A stretch of DNA of 64,000 bases from Burkholderia sp. Ax-1719 (GCF_011753055.1 NZ_VWWJ01000009.1:62001-126000); one strand, 5' to 3'. Counted from the first letter of the stretch, positions 24,960-34,396 are shown. Notes: generated by a model not told the origin, from the letters alone. A program made the numbers and translations.

Positions 24960-26375
24960 ATGACGCGAAAAGACCGCATTGATCCGGACAAGAAAGACGC
25001 CGCATCGGCGTGGGTCACGGCGCTGCAAGGCGGCGACGGGCCGCGCTATCTGCGCCTCGTCGATTTCATCGAGTGCGCGGTGGCCGACGGCACGCTCTCG
25101 CCGGGCGAGCGCGCGCCTGCGCAGCGCACGCTGGCCGATCTGCTCGGCGTCGATCTGACCACCATCACGCGCGGCTTCAACGAGGCGCGGCGACGCGGCC
25201 TGATCGAGGCGCGCGGGCCGCTTGGCACCTTCATCGCCGCGCCGCGCGCGGAACTGGCGCAGCGCGTCGATCTGAGCATGAACATTCCGCCGCCGCCACA
25301 AGGGCTGGACGCCGACGCGCTGCTGCGCGAAGGGCTGTCGCGCCTTCTGCTGCGCAGCGACGCCGATCTGCTGATGACGTATCACATCGGCGGCGGGGCG
25401 GCGGCCGATTGCGCGGCGGGCGCGAAGTGGCTCGAACCTGTGCTGGGCGCGGTCGATCCGGCGCGGCTGGTGGTGTGTTCCGGTGCGCAGTCGGCGCTGG
25501 CCGCATTGATCCTCGCCTTCAGCGTACCCGGCGAAGTTGTGCTGAGCGAGCCGCTGGTGTATCCGGGGCTGCCGCACGCGGTGGCGCAGCTCGGCCGCCG
25601 TCTCGAAACCGTCGCGACGGATGCCGAAGGCATGCTGCCCGACGCGCTCGACGCCGCGTGCCTTATGCACAACGCACGTCTGCTCTACCTGAATCCGACG
25701 CTGCAAAATCCCACCGCCACCACGCTTTCGGAAGCGCGCCGCCGCGATCTGCTGCGCGTGGCGCAGCGCCACGGCGTGCGCATCGTCGAGGACGATCCGT
25801 ACTGGCGCTTCGCGGTCGACGCCCCGCCGCCGCTCGCGCGCATGGCGCCCGCGCAGGTCTGCTATCTGTCGACGCTTTCCAAGACGCTCTCGCCGGGGCT
25901 GCGTACGGCTTTTCTGACGTTGCCCGACAGCGCAGCGCACGCACGCGTATTGGCCGCGCTGCGTTCGTTTTCGCTGATGGCCGCGCCGCTCACCAATGCG
26001 CTGGCGATGCAGTGGATCGAAGAAGGCGTCGCCGACGAGATTTTCCAGGGCGTGCGCGCGGAGGCGCAGGCGCGCCAGCGTCTCGCGGCGCAATTGCTTG
26101 GCCCGGCGGCGGGCGAGAATGCCGGGATCCACCTCTGGTACGCGTTGCCGAGTTATTGGCAGGCGCGCGAACTCGCGGCGGCGGCCAGCACCGAGGGCCT
26201 GGCCGTCGCGCCTTCGACGGCTTTCGAACAGCGCGGCGGCGCGGCCAATGCAGCCAATGCGATCCGCATTTCGCTGGGCGCGGCGGCTGATCGCGCCCAA
26301 CTGCAATCGGCGCTGCGGCGTCTGTCGGCGTTGCTGGCTAACGATCGCTCTGCCCAGGCGCAGGTCATTGTCTGA
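24960..26375 (+). CDS. MocR-type PLP-dependent GntR regulator
   Basis: A 471-residue fusion. The N-terminal winged helix (about residues 20-85, QRTLADLLGVDLTTITRGFN) is of the GntR type. The C-terminal domain has the fold-type I aminotransferase form with the PLP lysine in STLSKTLSPGLRT, the EDDPYWRF aspartate, and NPTLQNPTA. MocR proteins use PLP as a sensor cofactor and normally do not transaminate. The ATG at 24960 is chosen because it begins the charged MTRKDRIDPDKK N-terminus just before the HTH. It faces cyoABCD across a repeat-containing intergenic region, so it may control the oxidase. MocR regulation of cyo is not something I know as established. Confidence 0.93.
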   Translation: MTRKDRIDPDKKDAASAWVTALQGGDGPRYLRLVDFIECAVADGTLSPGERAPAQRTLADLLGVDLTTITRGFNEARRRGLIEARGPLGTFIAAPRAELAQRVDLSMNIPPPPQGLDADALLREGLSRLLLRSDADLLMTYHIGGGAAADCAAGAKWLEPVLGAVDPARLVVCSGAQSALAALILAFSVPGEVVLSEPLVYPGLPHAVAQLGRRLETVATDAEGMLPDALDAACLMHNARLLYLNPTLQNPTATTLSEARRRDLLRVAQRHGVRIVEDDPYWRFAVDAPPPLARMAPAQVCYLSTLSKTLSPGLRTAFLTLPDSAAHARVLAALRSFSLMAAPLTNALAMQWIEEGVADEIFQGVRAEAQARQRLAAQLLGPAAGENAGIHLWYALPSYWQARELAAAASTEGLAVAPSTAFEQRGGAANAANAIRISLGAAADRAQLQSALRRLSALLANDRSAQAQVIV

Positions 26376-26559
26376 AAAAATGGGGACCCTTGGCATTGCG
26401 TTTGCTTCCTTTGGTCGATTGACCTAAACGCACCTTTGCGCACCGATGCGCGAGCGTGGCCGGCACTTTGGCGCAGACGCTGTCACGCAGCGCCGGTACA
26501 CTCGACGAATCGGATTTCTGGATCGCGCCGCAGGCGCTTATTTTTCGGGAGATTGGAAG

Positions 26560-27456
26560 ATGGCCAACGACAAGATGTTGCAGCAGATGCGCGACAAGCC
26601 TGGCTTTATCGCGGCGCTCGATCAGAGCGGCGGCTCGACGCCGGGCGCGCTCAAGCAATACGGCATCCCCGAAAGCGAGTACAGCAGCGACGCCGATATG
26701 TTCCGTCTGATGCACGAAATGCGCGTGCGCATCATCAGCGCGCCGGCGTTCACGGGCGAGAAAGTGATCGGCGCCATTCTGTTCGAGCAGACCATGGATG
26801 GTCAGGCGCACGGCAAGCCGGTGCCAACGTTCCTTTGGGAAGACCGCGGCGTGGTGCCCTTTCTCAAGGTCGACAAGGGACTGGAAAGTGAAGCCGACGG
26901 CGTGCGTCTGATGAAGCCGAATCCCGGCCTCGACGCCCTGCTTGATCGTGCCGTGAAGGCCGGCATTTTTGGCACCAAGATGCGTTCGGTGGTCGAGCGT
27001 GCGTCGGCGTCGGGTATCGCGGCCATCGCGCAACAGCAGTTCGAAGTGGGCGCGCAGATCAGCGCGAAGGGCCTCGTGCCGATCCTCGAACCCGAAGTCT
27101 CGATCAAGGCGCCCGACAAGGCCGAAGCCGAAGCACTGCTGCGCGACGCCCTGCTCAAGGGTCTGGACGCCCTGCCCGCCTCGCAGAACGTCATGATCAA
27201 GCTGACGATTCCCGATGTCGCCGACTTCTACAAGCCGCTGATCGATCACCCGCGCGTGGTGCGCGTGGTCGCGCTGTCGGGCGGCTATTCGCGCAGCGAC
27301 GCCTGCGAGCGCCTCACGCACAACCACGGCATGATCGCGAGTTTCTCGCGCGCGCTTATCAACGACCTCACGAAGCAGATGAGCGACGCCGATTTCGACG
27401 CCACGCTGGCGGCGAGCATCGACGAAATCTATCAGGCATCGGTGCAGAAAAACTGA
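26560..27456 (+). CDS. Class I fructose-bisphosphate aldolase
   Basis: A 298-residue Schiff-base aldolase of the bacterial class I type. It carries FIAALDQSGGSTP at the N-terminus, the VPTFLWEDRG segment, the ILEPEVSIKAPDK region and the probable Schiff-base Lys in NVMIKLTIP (about residue 212). It cleaves fructose 1,6-bisphosphate to dihydroxyacetone phosphate and glyceraldehyde 3-phosphate, or runs the reverse in gluconeogenesis. The start is ATG 26560, with GGGAG about 9 bp upstream. It is monocistronic, followed by an intrinsic terminator. Confidence 0.95.
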   Translation: MANDKMLQQMRDKPGFIAALDQSGGSTPGALKQYGIPESEYSSDADMFRLMHEMRVRIISAPAFTGEKVIGAILFEQTMDGQAHGKPVPTFLWEDRGVVPFLKVDKGLESEADGVRLMKPNPGLDALLDRAVKAGIFGTKMRSVVERASASGIAAIAQQQFEVGAQISAKGLVPILEPEVSIKAPDKAEAEALLRDALLKGLDALPASQNVMIKLTIPDVADFYKPLIDHPRVVRVVALSGGYSRSDACERLTHNHGMIASFSRALINDLTKQMSDADFDATLAASIDEIYQASVQKN

Positions 27457-27513
27457 GGGATTTGTGCGCGATCAAGAGATCGCGTCGCCTGAAGTTGCGG
27501 TAATTTGCTCGAA

Positions 27514-27547
27514 GGACAGCTAGGGTCAAATCCCGGCTGTCCTTTTT
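27514..27547 (+). terminator. Intrinsic terminator after the aldolase gene
   Basis: GGACAGC (27514-27520) and GCTGTCC (27536-27542), with an inner GGG/CCC pair, form the stem, followed directly by TTTTT. Confidence 0.9.
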
Positions 27548-27597
27548 CATGGCCGGTTATACTGTGCGGCTTCCATAGCTCACGACGCGCACTGGCC

Positions 27598-28308
27598 ATG
27601 AGGCGCCTACTCTGCCTGCTCGCCTTGCTGCCCGGCCTCGTGCAACACGCAGCGGCGCAGCAGGCTCCCCCGCAAGGGGACGACAAGAAGCTCCCCACCT
27701 ATCTGACCCAGAAGTTCGGGCTGGCGAAGGAAAAGGCTGCGCAGATTTCGCAGGCGGTCACCACGGCTGCCGCGAAATATTCGCTGCCGCCGGCTGTGCT
27801 GCTTGCGATCATTTCGGTCGAATCGCGTTTCCACGAGAAGGCGCACGGCGGCAACAACGCGACCGGCCTGATGCAGGTCGTGCCTTCGGCGCACCGCAAT
27901 TTGTTGCGCAACGTCAAAGATTTGACCGATCCCGACGTCAATATCGATGTGGGCTCATCAATTCTCTACGGCTACAAGCGCGCGGCGGGCGGCGATCTAG
28001 ATGCGGCGATGAAGAACTACGGCGGATCGAAGGCTTATGCGGAAAAGATCCGCACGCGCGCCGCGGAGTTCAGCCGCGTGCTGGATAGCGCCAGCGCCAC
28101 GCCGGCTGGCGGTGCACCCGGCGACGATGCCGCGCCCAACTTCAGCGACGCGTTCTCCGCGAATATTGCGGCAAGCGACGTAGCGGCCGCGCAAGGCGCA
28201 TCGGCCTCGTCCGCCTCGTCCTCTTCAACATCCGCGCAAGCTACGACTGCGGCATCGGGAACCGATCCACTCGCTGTGCGCAGCTATTCCCGCTCGCGTG
28301 AACGCTAA
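27598..28308 (+). CDS. Secreted lytic transglycosylase (SLT domain)
   Basis: A 236-residue exported protein. The signal peptide is residues 1-20 (ending HAAA). The SLT/goose-lysozyme domain occupies about 55-160, with the catalytic glutamate E75 in IISVESRFH, the ATGLMQVVP motif and an NYGGSKAYAEKI end. The C-terminal 75 residues are Ala/Ser-rich low complexity. It cleaves peptidoglycan glycan strands to 1,6-anhydro products. The short single-domain form resembles the transglycosylases that accompany envelope machines, but no such genes adjoin it. It stands alone between two terminators. Confidence 0.93.
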   Translation: MRRLLCLLALLPGLVQHAAAQQAPPQGDDKKLPTYLTQKFGLAKEKAAQISQAVTTAAAKYSLPPAVLLAIISVESRFHEKAHGGNNATGLMQVVPSAHRNLLRNVKDLTDPDVNIDVGSSILYGYKRAAGGDLDAAMKNYGGSKAYAEKIRTRAAEFSRVLDSASATPAGGAPGDDAAPNFSDAFSANIAASDVAAAQGASASSASSSSTSAQATTAASGTDPLAVRSYSRSRER

Positions 28309-28340
28309 AGCTCGCTCCGCTTAAAACCGAACGCAGAAAT

Positions 28341-28379
28341 GCAAACCGCCCGGCAAGTGAATCGTGCCGGGCGGTTTGC
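28341..28379. terminator. Bidirectional terminator between slt and proQ
   Basis: A 15-bp perfect stem: GCAAACCGCCCGGCA (28341-28355) with TGCCGGGCGGTTTGC (28365-28379), loop of 9 nt. It separates two convergent genes. Confidence 0.85.
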
Positions 28380-28416
28380 TGTCGTCCTATCGTAGCGCCG
28401 GGAGGGCGCTTGACGC

Positions 28417-29403
28417 TCAGGCGTCGGCGGCAGGCGTTGCGCCTTCGTTGCCTTCCGTGCCTTGGGCTGCTGCGTCGTTGCCTGCGGCAGGTTCGACCGG
28501 TTGCGGCGCGGCTTCAACGGCTTCGTTGGCCACGGGCGCTGCGGGAGCTTCCGCAGCCGCTTCCGGTTGCGCCGGTGCAACCGTAGCATCGGCGGCGACA
28601 GGTTGCGCCGTTTTCGCGGCTTCCTGAGCCTTGGCTTGCGCTTCGGCCTTGGCTTTCTGGCGAGCGAGCGCTGCATTGGCACGGCCAACGTGCGACGGGT
28701 CGATGCCCGGACCTTCCGAGGCGCTGCCGTCCAGTTCGAAGCGCGAGCCGCCTGCGGCGACGCGCTCGTGATAGCGCGGATGATTCACGTGACGCTTGAG
28801 CACGGCGACGATCAGCGTGCGCTCGTAGTCGGGATGGCGCGTGACCAGATCTTCCGCGACGCCGATCTTCAGCGGCAGACGGTCGCGGAACGCCGGGTAC
28901 AGCTTCGCAAAAACGTTCCAGACCGTGTTCAGCTGGCGGTTGCGTTCGATGCGCGCCTTTTCGGCTTCGCTCAGATTGGCCATCTGTTGCGGTGCGCGGG
29001 CCGGACGCTGGCGGTTGTTGCTGCGCTCACCGCGTTCGCCGCGGTCATTGCGTTCGCCGTCACGCGGACCGCGCGACTGGCGCGGCGGCTTGCCGCCTTC
29101 GCCGGCGGGCTTGGCCTGAGCCTGGCCCTGGCCTTGACCCTTTGCGTGCTGGGGACGTGCGCGATTGCGCGCCTCGTCAGCGCCTGCCGGACGAGGACCC
29201 TTCGGCCCTTTGTGGCCCGGCGCGCCTTGCGCGCGACGCTGGCCCTGTGCGCCTTTCGGTGCGCCCTTGGGCGTGTGCTTGCCTTGCGGCGACTGCGCCT
29301 GTTCTTCGGGCGGCTGACCCGTGGGCAGCCCCATGCTCTTCTTGAGTTCAAGCAGCCCGTCTTTGAGGCTCAGGGGTCGGCGTTGTTGCGATGCGGCTTT
29401 CAC
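28417..29403 (-). CDS. ProQ/FinO-domain RNA chaperone
   Basis: A 328-residue protein. The FinO/ProQ domain is central (about residues 150-230: LNTVWNVFAKLYPAFRDRLP, LKIGVAEDL, LKRHVNHPRYHERV). The N-terminal 145 residues are a very long Gly/Gln/Arg/Lys-rich disordered arm (GQGQGQAQAK, RDGERNDRGERGERSNN) that would bind RNA. The C-terminal 90 residues are an Ala/Pro/Glu-rich acidic tail. ProQ proteins bind structured sRNAs and mRNA 3' ends. E. coli ProQ is 232 residues with its domain first, so this is the longer betaproteobacterial architecture. Confidence 0.92.
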   Translation of the reverse strand: MKAASQQRRPLSLKDGLLELKKSMGLPTGQPPEEQAQSPQGKHTPKGAPKGAQGQRRAQGAPGHKGPKGPRPAGADEARNRARPQHAKGQGQGQAQAKPAGEGGKPPRQSRGPRDGERNDRGERGERSNNRQRPARAPQQMANLSEAEKARIERNRQLNTVWNVFAKLYPAFRDRLPLKIGVAEDLVTRHPDYERTLIVAVLKRHVNHPRYHERVAAGGSRFELDGSASEGPGIDPSHVGRANAALARQKAKAEAQAKAQEAAKTAQPVAADATVAPAQPEAAAEAPAAPVANEAVEAAPQPVEPAAGNDAAAQGTEGNEGATPAADA

Positions 29404-29723
29404 GTCCAGCTCTCTTCCTTATTGGATCGGACGCTATGATACCGAATCGCGCGGCGCATTTCTGTCTCGTCGCGCTTTATGTCCGCGATTCGCCAGTTCT
29501 GGCGCGGCTTTTGATGCCTGTTCGAAGGCAAAAAACGTGAAAAACGACGCCCGACGATTTGCCTGATTCTCTTGATTTCATGCGTGTGCAGCGCAAAAAA
29601 CCGCTTTGCGCGTGTCTGAATCACGTCGCGTCGGACCCTCGATTCCCCTTAGCTTCCGACAATGCGCTCGCCCGGCGAGGCAGCGCATCGTGCTCCTGAT
29701 TTTTTGTTTTTCCCCTATAAATC
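29404..29723. other. Divergent intergenic region proQ/SDR
   Basis: A 320-bp region without a credible gene. It must contain the leftward proQ promoter and the rightward SDR promoter. Bases from about 29540 to 29610 and from 29695 to 29723 are lower in GC, with T-rich stretches. No strong repeat or RNA structure was seen. Confidence 0.6.
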
Positions 29724-30497
29724 ATGACCCAATCCAGTATTTCCTCCTCCCCGGTACGCGCAATCGTGACCGGCCATTCGCGTGGTCTGGGCGCCGCGCT
29801 GGCCGAATTGCTGCTTGAGCGCCAGATCGATGTGCTGGGCGTGGGACGTAGCGCACATCCAACGCTCGCGCAATCTGAGCGCCCGGCATCGGCGCCCCAA
29901 TTTGTAGAGGCCTCCCTCGATCTCGCCGATCCCGACGCCGTCGAAAACTGGCTCGCCAGCGGTGCGCTCCAGCGTTTCGCACAAGGCGCGCAGTGCGTGC
30001 TGCTGTTCAACAACGCGGGCATGGTCGATCCGATCGCGCCGCTCGGCGCCCAGGGTGCGATCGCGATTGCCCGCGCGGTCACGCTCAATGTGGCCGCACC
30101 GCTGATGCTGGCCAACGCCCTTGCCGCTACGCAGGCCCACGAGCGCCGCATCGTGCATATCTCCAGCGGCGCGGCGCGCAATGCCTACGCGGGCTGGAGC
30201 GTGTACTGCGCGACCAAGGCCGCGCTCGATCATCATGCGCGGGCGGTGGCACTCGACGCGCCCCAAGGCGTGCGTATCAGCAGCGTAGCGCCTGGCGTGG
30301 TGGACACCGGCATGCAGGCGACTATCCGCGCCACGTCTGTCGAACACTTTCCGTTGCGCGGACGTTTCGAAGAACTCAAGCAGACGGGCAAGCTCGCGAC
30401 GCCCGAAGATTCCGCACGCCAGTTGGTCGCTTATGCGTTGAGCGACGACTTCGGCGCATCGCCCGTCACCGACGTGCGCGAACTCGCGCAGTCGTAA
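29724..30497 (+). CDS. Short-chain dehydrogenase/reductase
   Basis: A 257-residue classical SDR. The cofactor motif is TGHSRGLG (residues 16-23), the NNAG motif is intact (FNNAGMVDP), the catalytic Ser lies in HISSGAA and the Tyr/Lys pair in YCATK. The short length and layout recall benzil/sepiapterin-reductase-like SDRs (YueD type), but the substrate is unknown. Start ATG 29724. Its stop lies 7 bp from the end of the convergent opgC-like gene, so the two probably share a compact termination zone. Confidence 0.88.
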   Translation: MTQSSISSSPVRAIVTGHSRGLGAALAELLLERQIDVLGVGRSAHPTLAQSERPASAPQFVEASLDLADPDAVENWLASGALQRFAQGAQCVLLFNNAGMVDPIAPLGAQGAIAIARAVTLNVAAPLMLANALAATQAHERRIVHISSGAARNAYAGWSVYCATKAALDHHARAVALDAPQGVRISSVAPGVVDTGMQATIRATSVEHFPLRGRFEELKQTGKLATPEDSARQLVAYALSDDFGASPVTDVRELAQS

Positions 30498-30503
30498 CAG
30501 ACG

Positions 30504-31592
30504 CTACGTCAGCGCAACGCGTGGCCGCACGGCTTTCCAGCGTCGCGCGCCACCGGCCAGCATCATCAACGCGCCGATAGCGAGCGCATCGCCCGCGAGG
30601 CGCGCGGGCAACAGCATGTTCGAATGCGTCGCACGCAGCAGCGTATCGATCGTATTGGACGCCAGCGCGCCGCCCACGAAGCACACGAGCCCCTGCTGCC
30701 CCACGGTGACGATGCCCGGCACACGTTGCGCAAGCCAGCCGACCCAACCGAGCCGCGTGGCCTGCGCCGCAAGCCAGGCCACAGCGGCGAAGCTGACGAT
30801 GCGCACGCTCGCGAGGTTCTGCTTCATATAGCCAGGCTGCGGATCGACTTCGACAAAAAGACGCACGAACGCAAAGGTGGCGACCAGCACGCATGCAAGC
30901 AACGTCAAGCTGCGGCCGACGCGCGAGATCTGAAACGCGTTGGAGACGGGATAGAGCCGACACAACAGGCCGAGCATGAACATCGCCTGCCACGCAAACG
31001 GATTGAACGGCCAGATTGAACCGGGCACGGAAGGCAGATAGCGCCCGAGCCAACTGCTCGCGAACCAGAGCATGAAGCTGCCGAGCAGCGCGACCGCCGG
31101 TGCGCGCCGAGCGAGCGGCATCACGAGCGGCAATGCGAGCACGAGCAGGACATAAAGCGGCAAGACTCCCGCTAGATAAGGTTGATCGCGAAAGATCGCA
31201 ATATTGCCGAGCATAGACAACGGATGCGCCGCAAAACGCGTAAAGCCCGATACCTCCACGAGCGGCGAATCCACATGCAAGGCCATGGCTGCCGCACCAG
31301 AAAGCAGCATCAACACCGCCGCGCACAGATAGGCGGCATAGATCTCCCGGCTGCGCCGGAAAAAGCGCCAGTTTGCAGCATCGACGCCCTTGCGCGCGGC
31401 AATTGCGAGCCAGCTTGCCGCCGATACATAACCGCTCACGAAGACAAACACCTCTGCCGAATCGCAGTACGCGAAAGTGTGCAGCATGCCATGCGAAAGC
31501 ACGCTGGAAGGAATATGGTCGAGTGCAATCGCAATCAAGGCGAAACCGCGAAAGAAGTCGATTTCGATCGATCGCTGCGCTGTGTGGCTCAT
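30504..31592 (-). CDS. OpgC-like membrane acyltransferase
   Basis: A 362-residue protein with about ten membrane helices and the OpgC N-terminus (EIDFFRGFALIAIALDHIP). OpgC succinylates osmoregulated periplasmic glucans in the inner membrane. The family start is clear: ATG 31592 with GGGAG upstream. An in-frame extension to 31826 lacks similarity and a ribosome-binding site. No opgG/opgH genes are adjacent, so the substrate could also be another polysaccharide. Confidence 0.88.
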   Translation of the reverse strand: MSHTAQRSIEIDFFRGFALIAIALDHIPSSVLSHGMLHTFAYCDSAEVFVFVSGYVSAASWLAIAARKGVDAANWRFFRRSREIYAAYLCAAVLMLLSGAAAMALHVDSPLVEVSGFTRFAAHPLSMLGNIAIFRDQPYLAGVLPLYVLLVLALPLVMPLARRAPAVALLGSFMLWFASSWLGRYLPSVPGSIWPFNPFAWQAMFMLGLLCRLYPVSNAFQISRVGRSLTLLACVLVATFAFVRLFVEVDPQPGYMKQNLASVRIVSFAAVAWLAAQATRLGWVGWLAQRVPGIVTVGQQGLVCFVGGALASNTIDTLLRATHSNMLLPARLAGDALAIGALMMLAGGARRWKAVRPRVALT

Positions 31593-31975
31593 CAATGAAG
31601 GCTCCCGCTCAATTCGGATCGTAGGGTTGAGAAACGAGAAAGGCCGGACTGCGACTGCTCGAAGCATCCACGCGGACTTCACGCGCGAATTCATTCGTAA
31701 GGATGGCTGATCGATAAACAGAAAACTGCGTATGGCGGAATGCGTTTGAAAGCCGTATAACCTGGCGGTCTGCAAATGACGCGGCCCGATTGCGCACGCG
31801 AATTCAATGCCAGCCAGGCGTCCCATCGATTAAACGCTCGCTGCTTTAAAGCGTGCTGATCGACAGGTGTGCAGCATCGCATAGTCGCGGGAGCGACTGC
31901 AGTTTCTGCCCGGATCGCAAGACAGCCGTAAGTTTCCCCATCCGCCAGGACTTACCCGCCCTTCCGGCAAATTGC

Positions 31976-32004
31976 TTGACACCTAAAGTATTGACGCCTA
32001 CTCT
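31976..32004 (+). promoter_or_regulatory. Candidate sigma-70 promoter of the aromatic-degradation operon, with direct repeat
   Basis: TTGACA (31976-31981), a 17-bp spacer and TACTCT (31999-32004) precede the first gene by 29 bp. A direct repeat, TTGACACCT (31976-31984) and TTGACGCCT (31991-31999), overlaps it with a 15-bp period and might be recognised by the operon's MarR protein. The rest of the 31593-32033 gap has lower GC and no gene that I can support. Confidence 0.55.
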
Positions 32005-32033
32005 GAGCTTACAGATTGAGCGAGGAAGCGAGC

Positions 32034-34394
32034 ATGCGTATCGTTTGCATCGGTGGCGGGCCGGCCGGACTGTACTTCGGGCTGTTGATGAAGCGGCGTC
32101 ATCCCGGTTACGAGATCACGGTCATCGAGCGCAATCGCCCCTATGACACCTTCGGCTGGGGCGTGGTGTTCTCGGATCAGACACTCGGCAATCTGCGCGC
32201 CGCCGATCCGGAAAGCGCGGGCGAAATCCTGGATGCGTTCAATCACTGGGACGACATCGAAATCCATTTTCGCGGCCATTCGGTACGTTCGTCCGGACAT
32301 GGCTTTTGCGGCATAGGACGCAAGCGCCTGCTCAATATCCTGCAGGCGCGCTGCGAACAGCTCGGCGTGAAGCTCGTATTCGAATCGCAGATCAGCGACG
32401 ACGATATCCACAACGCCGATCTCATCATCGCCAGCGACGGCCTGAACAGCGCCACGCGGCAGAAATACGCGCACACGTATCAGCCCGATATCGATCTGCG
32501 TGATTGCCGGTTCGTGTGGCTCGGCACGTCGAAGCTATTCGACGCTTTTACGTTTGCATTCGAAGAAACCGAATTCGGCTGGTTTCAGGCACACGCATAT
32601 CGCTTTGACGACAACACCTCCACTTTTATCGTCGAAACGCCTGAGCATGTGTGGCGCGCTGCGGGCCTTGAGGATATGAGCAAGGAAGACAGCATCGCAT
32701 TCTGCGAAAAGCTGTTTGCGCGCTATCTCGACGGGCATTCGCTGCGCTCGAATGCTTCGCATCTGCGCGGCTCGTCGCAATGGATCCGCTTTCCGCGCGT
32801 CGTGAATCGCGAATGGGTTCACTGGAAAACGAATGCCGACGGCCAGGCGGTTCCCGTGGTGCTGATGGGCGATGCGGCGCACACGGCGCATTTCTCGATT
32901 GGCTCCGGCACCAAACTCGCGCTCGAAGACGCCATCGAACTGGCGAACAGCATGGATACGCATCCCGGCGACCTGCGCGCCGCGCTGCATCACTACACCA
33001 GCGTGCGAAGCGTCGACGTTTTGCGCATCCAGAATGCCGCGCGCAATTCCACCGAATGGTTCGAGCATGTCGATCGCTACGCGAAGTTCGAGCCAGAGCA
33101 GTTTGCGTATTCGCTGCTCACACGCTCGCAACGCATTTCACACGAGAATCTGCGTGAGCGCGATGCCCGGTATCTGGGCGGTTTCGAAGCATGGCTGGCA
33201 CAGCGCGCGGGTGCGGGCGCCCGCCCTGTGCCGCCGATGTTCACGCCTTATACGCTGCGTGGCGTGACGCTCAAAAACCGCGTGGTGGTCTCACCGATGG
33301 CGCAGTATTCCGCGCAAAACGGCGTGGCCGGCGACTATCACCTGATGCATCTGGGCGCTCGCGCGATGGGTGGCGCGGGCCTCGTCATGACCGAAATGAC
33401 CTGCGTGTCGCCCGAAGCGCGCATCACGCCCGCCTGCCCCGGCATGTATGCACCGGAACATTTGAGCGCGTGGAAACGCATCGTCGATTTCGTGCACGCG
33501 CAGTCGGATGCAAAGATCGGCATCCAGCTGGGACACTCGGGCGCGAAGGGATCGACGCGCGTGGCGTGGGAAGGCATCGATCAGCCGCTCGACGATGGCA
33601 ACTGGCCGTTAGTATCCGCTTCGCCGCAGCAATATCTGCGCGGCGTGAGCCAGTGGTCGCACGAAGCGAGCGCGGACGAACTGCGTGAAATCGAAGCGCA
33701 ATTCGTGCGCTCGACGCTGATGGCCGCCGATGCCGGCTTCGACTGGCTCGAACTGCATTGCGCGCACGGCTATCTGCTATCGAGTTTTCTTTCTCCGCTC
33801 ACGAATCAACGCAACGATGAATATGGTGGTTCGCTCGCTAACCGCTTGCGCTATCCGTTGCAGGTGTTCGAGGCGATTCGCGCGGTGTGGCCGCAGGATA
33901 AGCCCATTTCCGTGCGGATTTCCGCGCACGACTGGGTCGAAGGCGGCATCACGCCCGACGACGCCGTGGAAATCGCGCGAGCATTCAAGGCTGCGGGCGC
34001 GGACATGATCGACGTGTCGTCGGGCCAGGTCAGCAAGGACGAAAAGCCGGTGTTTGGCCGCATGTTCCAGACGCCGTTCGCGGACCGCATCCGCAACGAA
34101 GCCGGCATTGCCACGATTGCGGTGGGTGCGATTTCCGAAGCCGATCACGTCAACGGCATCATCGCGGCGGGCCGTGCGGACCTTTGCGCCGTGGCGCGCC
34201 CGCATCTGGCGAATCCGGCGTGGACACTCAACGAGGCCGCAAAAATAGGCTATTTCGATGTGATGTGGCCACATCAATACACGGCTGCGAAGACGCAGCT
34301 CGAACGCAATATCGAGCGCGAACGCGCCGCTGCCGCGGCGGCGGCGGGCCTCTCGCCGCTCGAACGCGCGCAGCGCGCGGAAGGAACGGTCTGA
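32034..34394 (+). CDS. Bifunctional flavin mono-oxygenase/OYE reductase acting on an aromatic CoA ester (2-aminobenzoyl-CoA or salicylyl-CoA type)
   Basis: A 786-residue fusion. Residues 1-390 form a PHBH-like FAD mono-oxygenase (GGGPAGLYFGLLM at the N-terminus and the second FAD motif VLMGDAAHTAHFSIGSG near 280). From about residue 400 comes an Old Yellow Enzyme-type FMN reductase (PPMFTPYTLRGVTLKNRVVV, then HCAHGYLLSSFLSPLTNQR). This architecture is known from 2-aminobenzoyl-CoA mono-oxygenase/reductase of Azoarcus and is also annotated as salicylyl-CoA 5-hydroxylase. It would hydroxylate and reduce the ring of a CoA thioester. The ligase at the end of the operon favours 2-aminobenzoate. 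ATG 32034 follows GAGGAA. Confidence 0.9.
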   Translation: MRIVCIGGGPAGLYFGLLMKRRHPGYEITVIERNRPYDTFGWGVVFSDQTLGNLRAADPESAGEILDAFNHWDDIEIHFRGHSVRSSGHGFCGIGRKRLLNILQARCEQLGVKLVFESQISDDDIHNADLIIASDGLNSATRQKYAHTYQPDIDLRDCRFVWLGTSKLFDAFTFAFEETEFGWFQAHAYRFDDNTSTFIVETPEHVWRAAGLEDMSKEDSIAFCEKLFARYLDGHSLRSNASHLRGSSQWIRFPRVVNREWVHWKTNADGQAVPVVLMGDAAHTAHFSIGSGTKLALEDAIELANSMDTHPGDLRAALHHYTSVRSVDVLRIQNAARNSTEWFEHVDRYAKFEPEQFAYSLLTRSQRISHENLRERDARYLGGFEAWLAQRAGAGARPVPPMFTPYTLRGVTLKNRVVVSPMAQYSAQNGVAGDYHLMHLGARAMGGAGLVMTEMTCVSPEARITPACPGMYAPEHLSAWKRIVDFVHAQSDAKIGIQLGHSGAKGSTRVAWEGIDQPLDDGNWPLVSASPQQYLRGVSQWSHEASADELREIEAQFVRSTLMAADAGFDWLELHCAHGYLLSSFLSPLTNQRNDEYGGSLANRLRYPLQVFEAIRAVWPQDKPISVRISAHDWVEGGITPDDAVEIARAFKAAGADMIDVSSGQVSKDEKPVFGRMFQTPFADRIRNEAGIATIAVGAISEADHVNGIIAAGRADLCAVARPHLANPAWTLNEAAKIGYFDVMWPHQYTAAKTQLERNIERERAAAAAAAGLSPLERAQRAEGTV

Positions 34395-34396
34395 AC

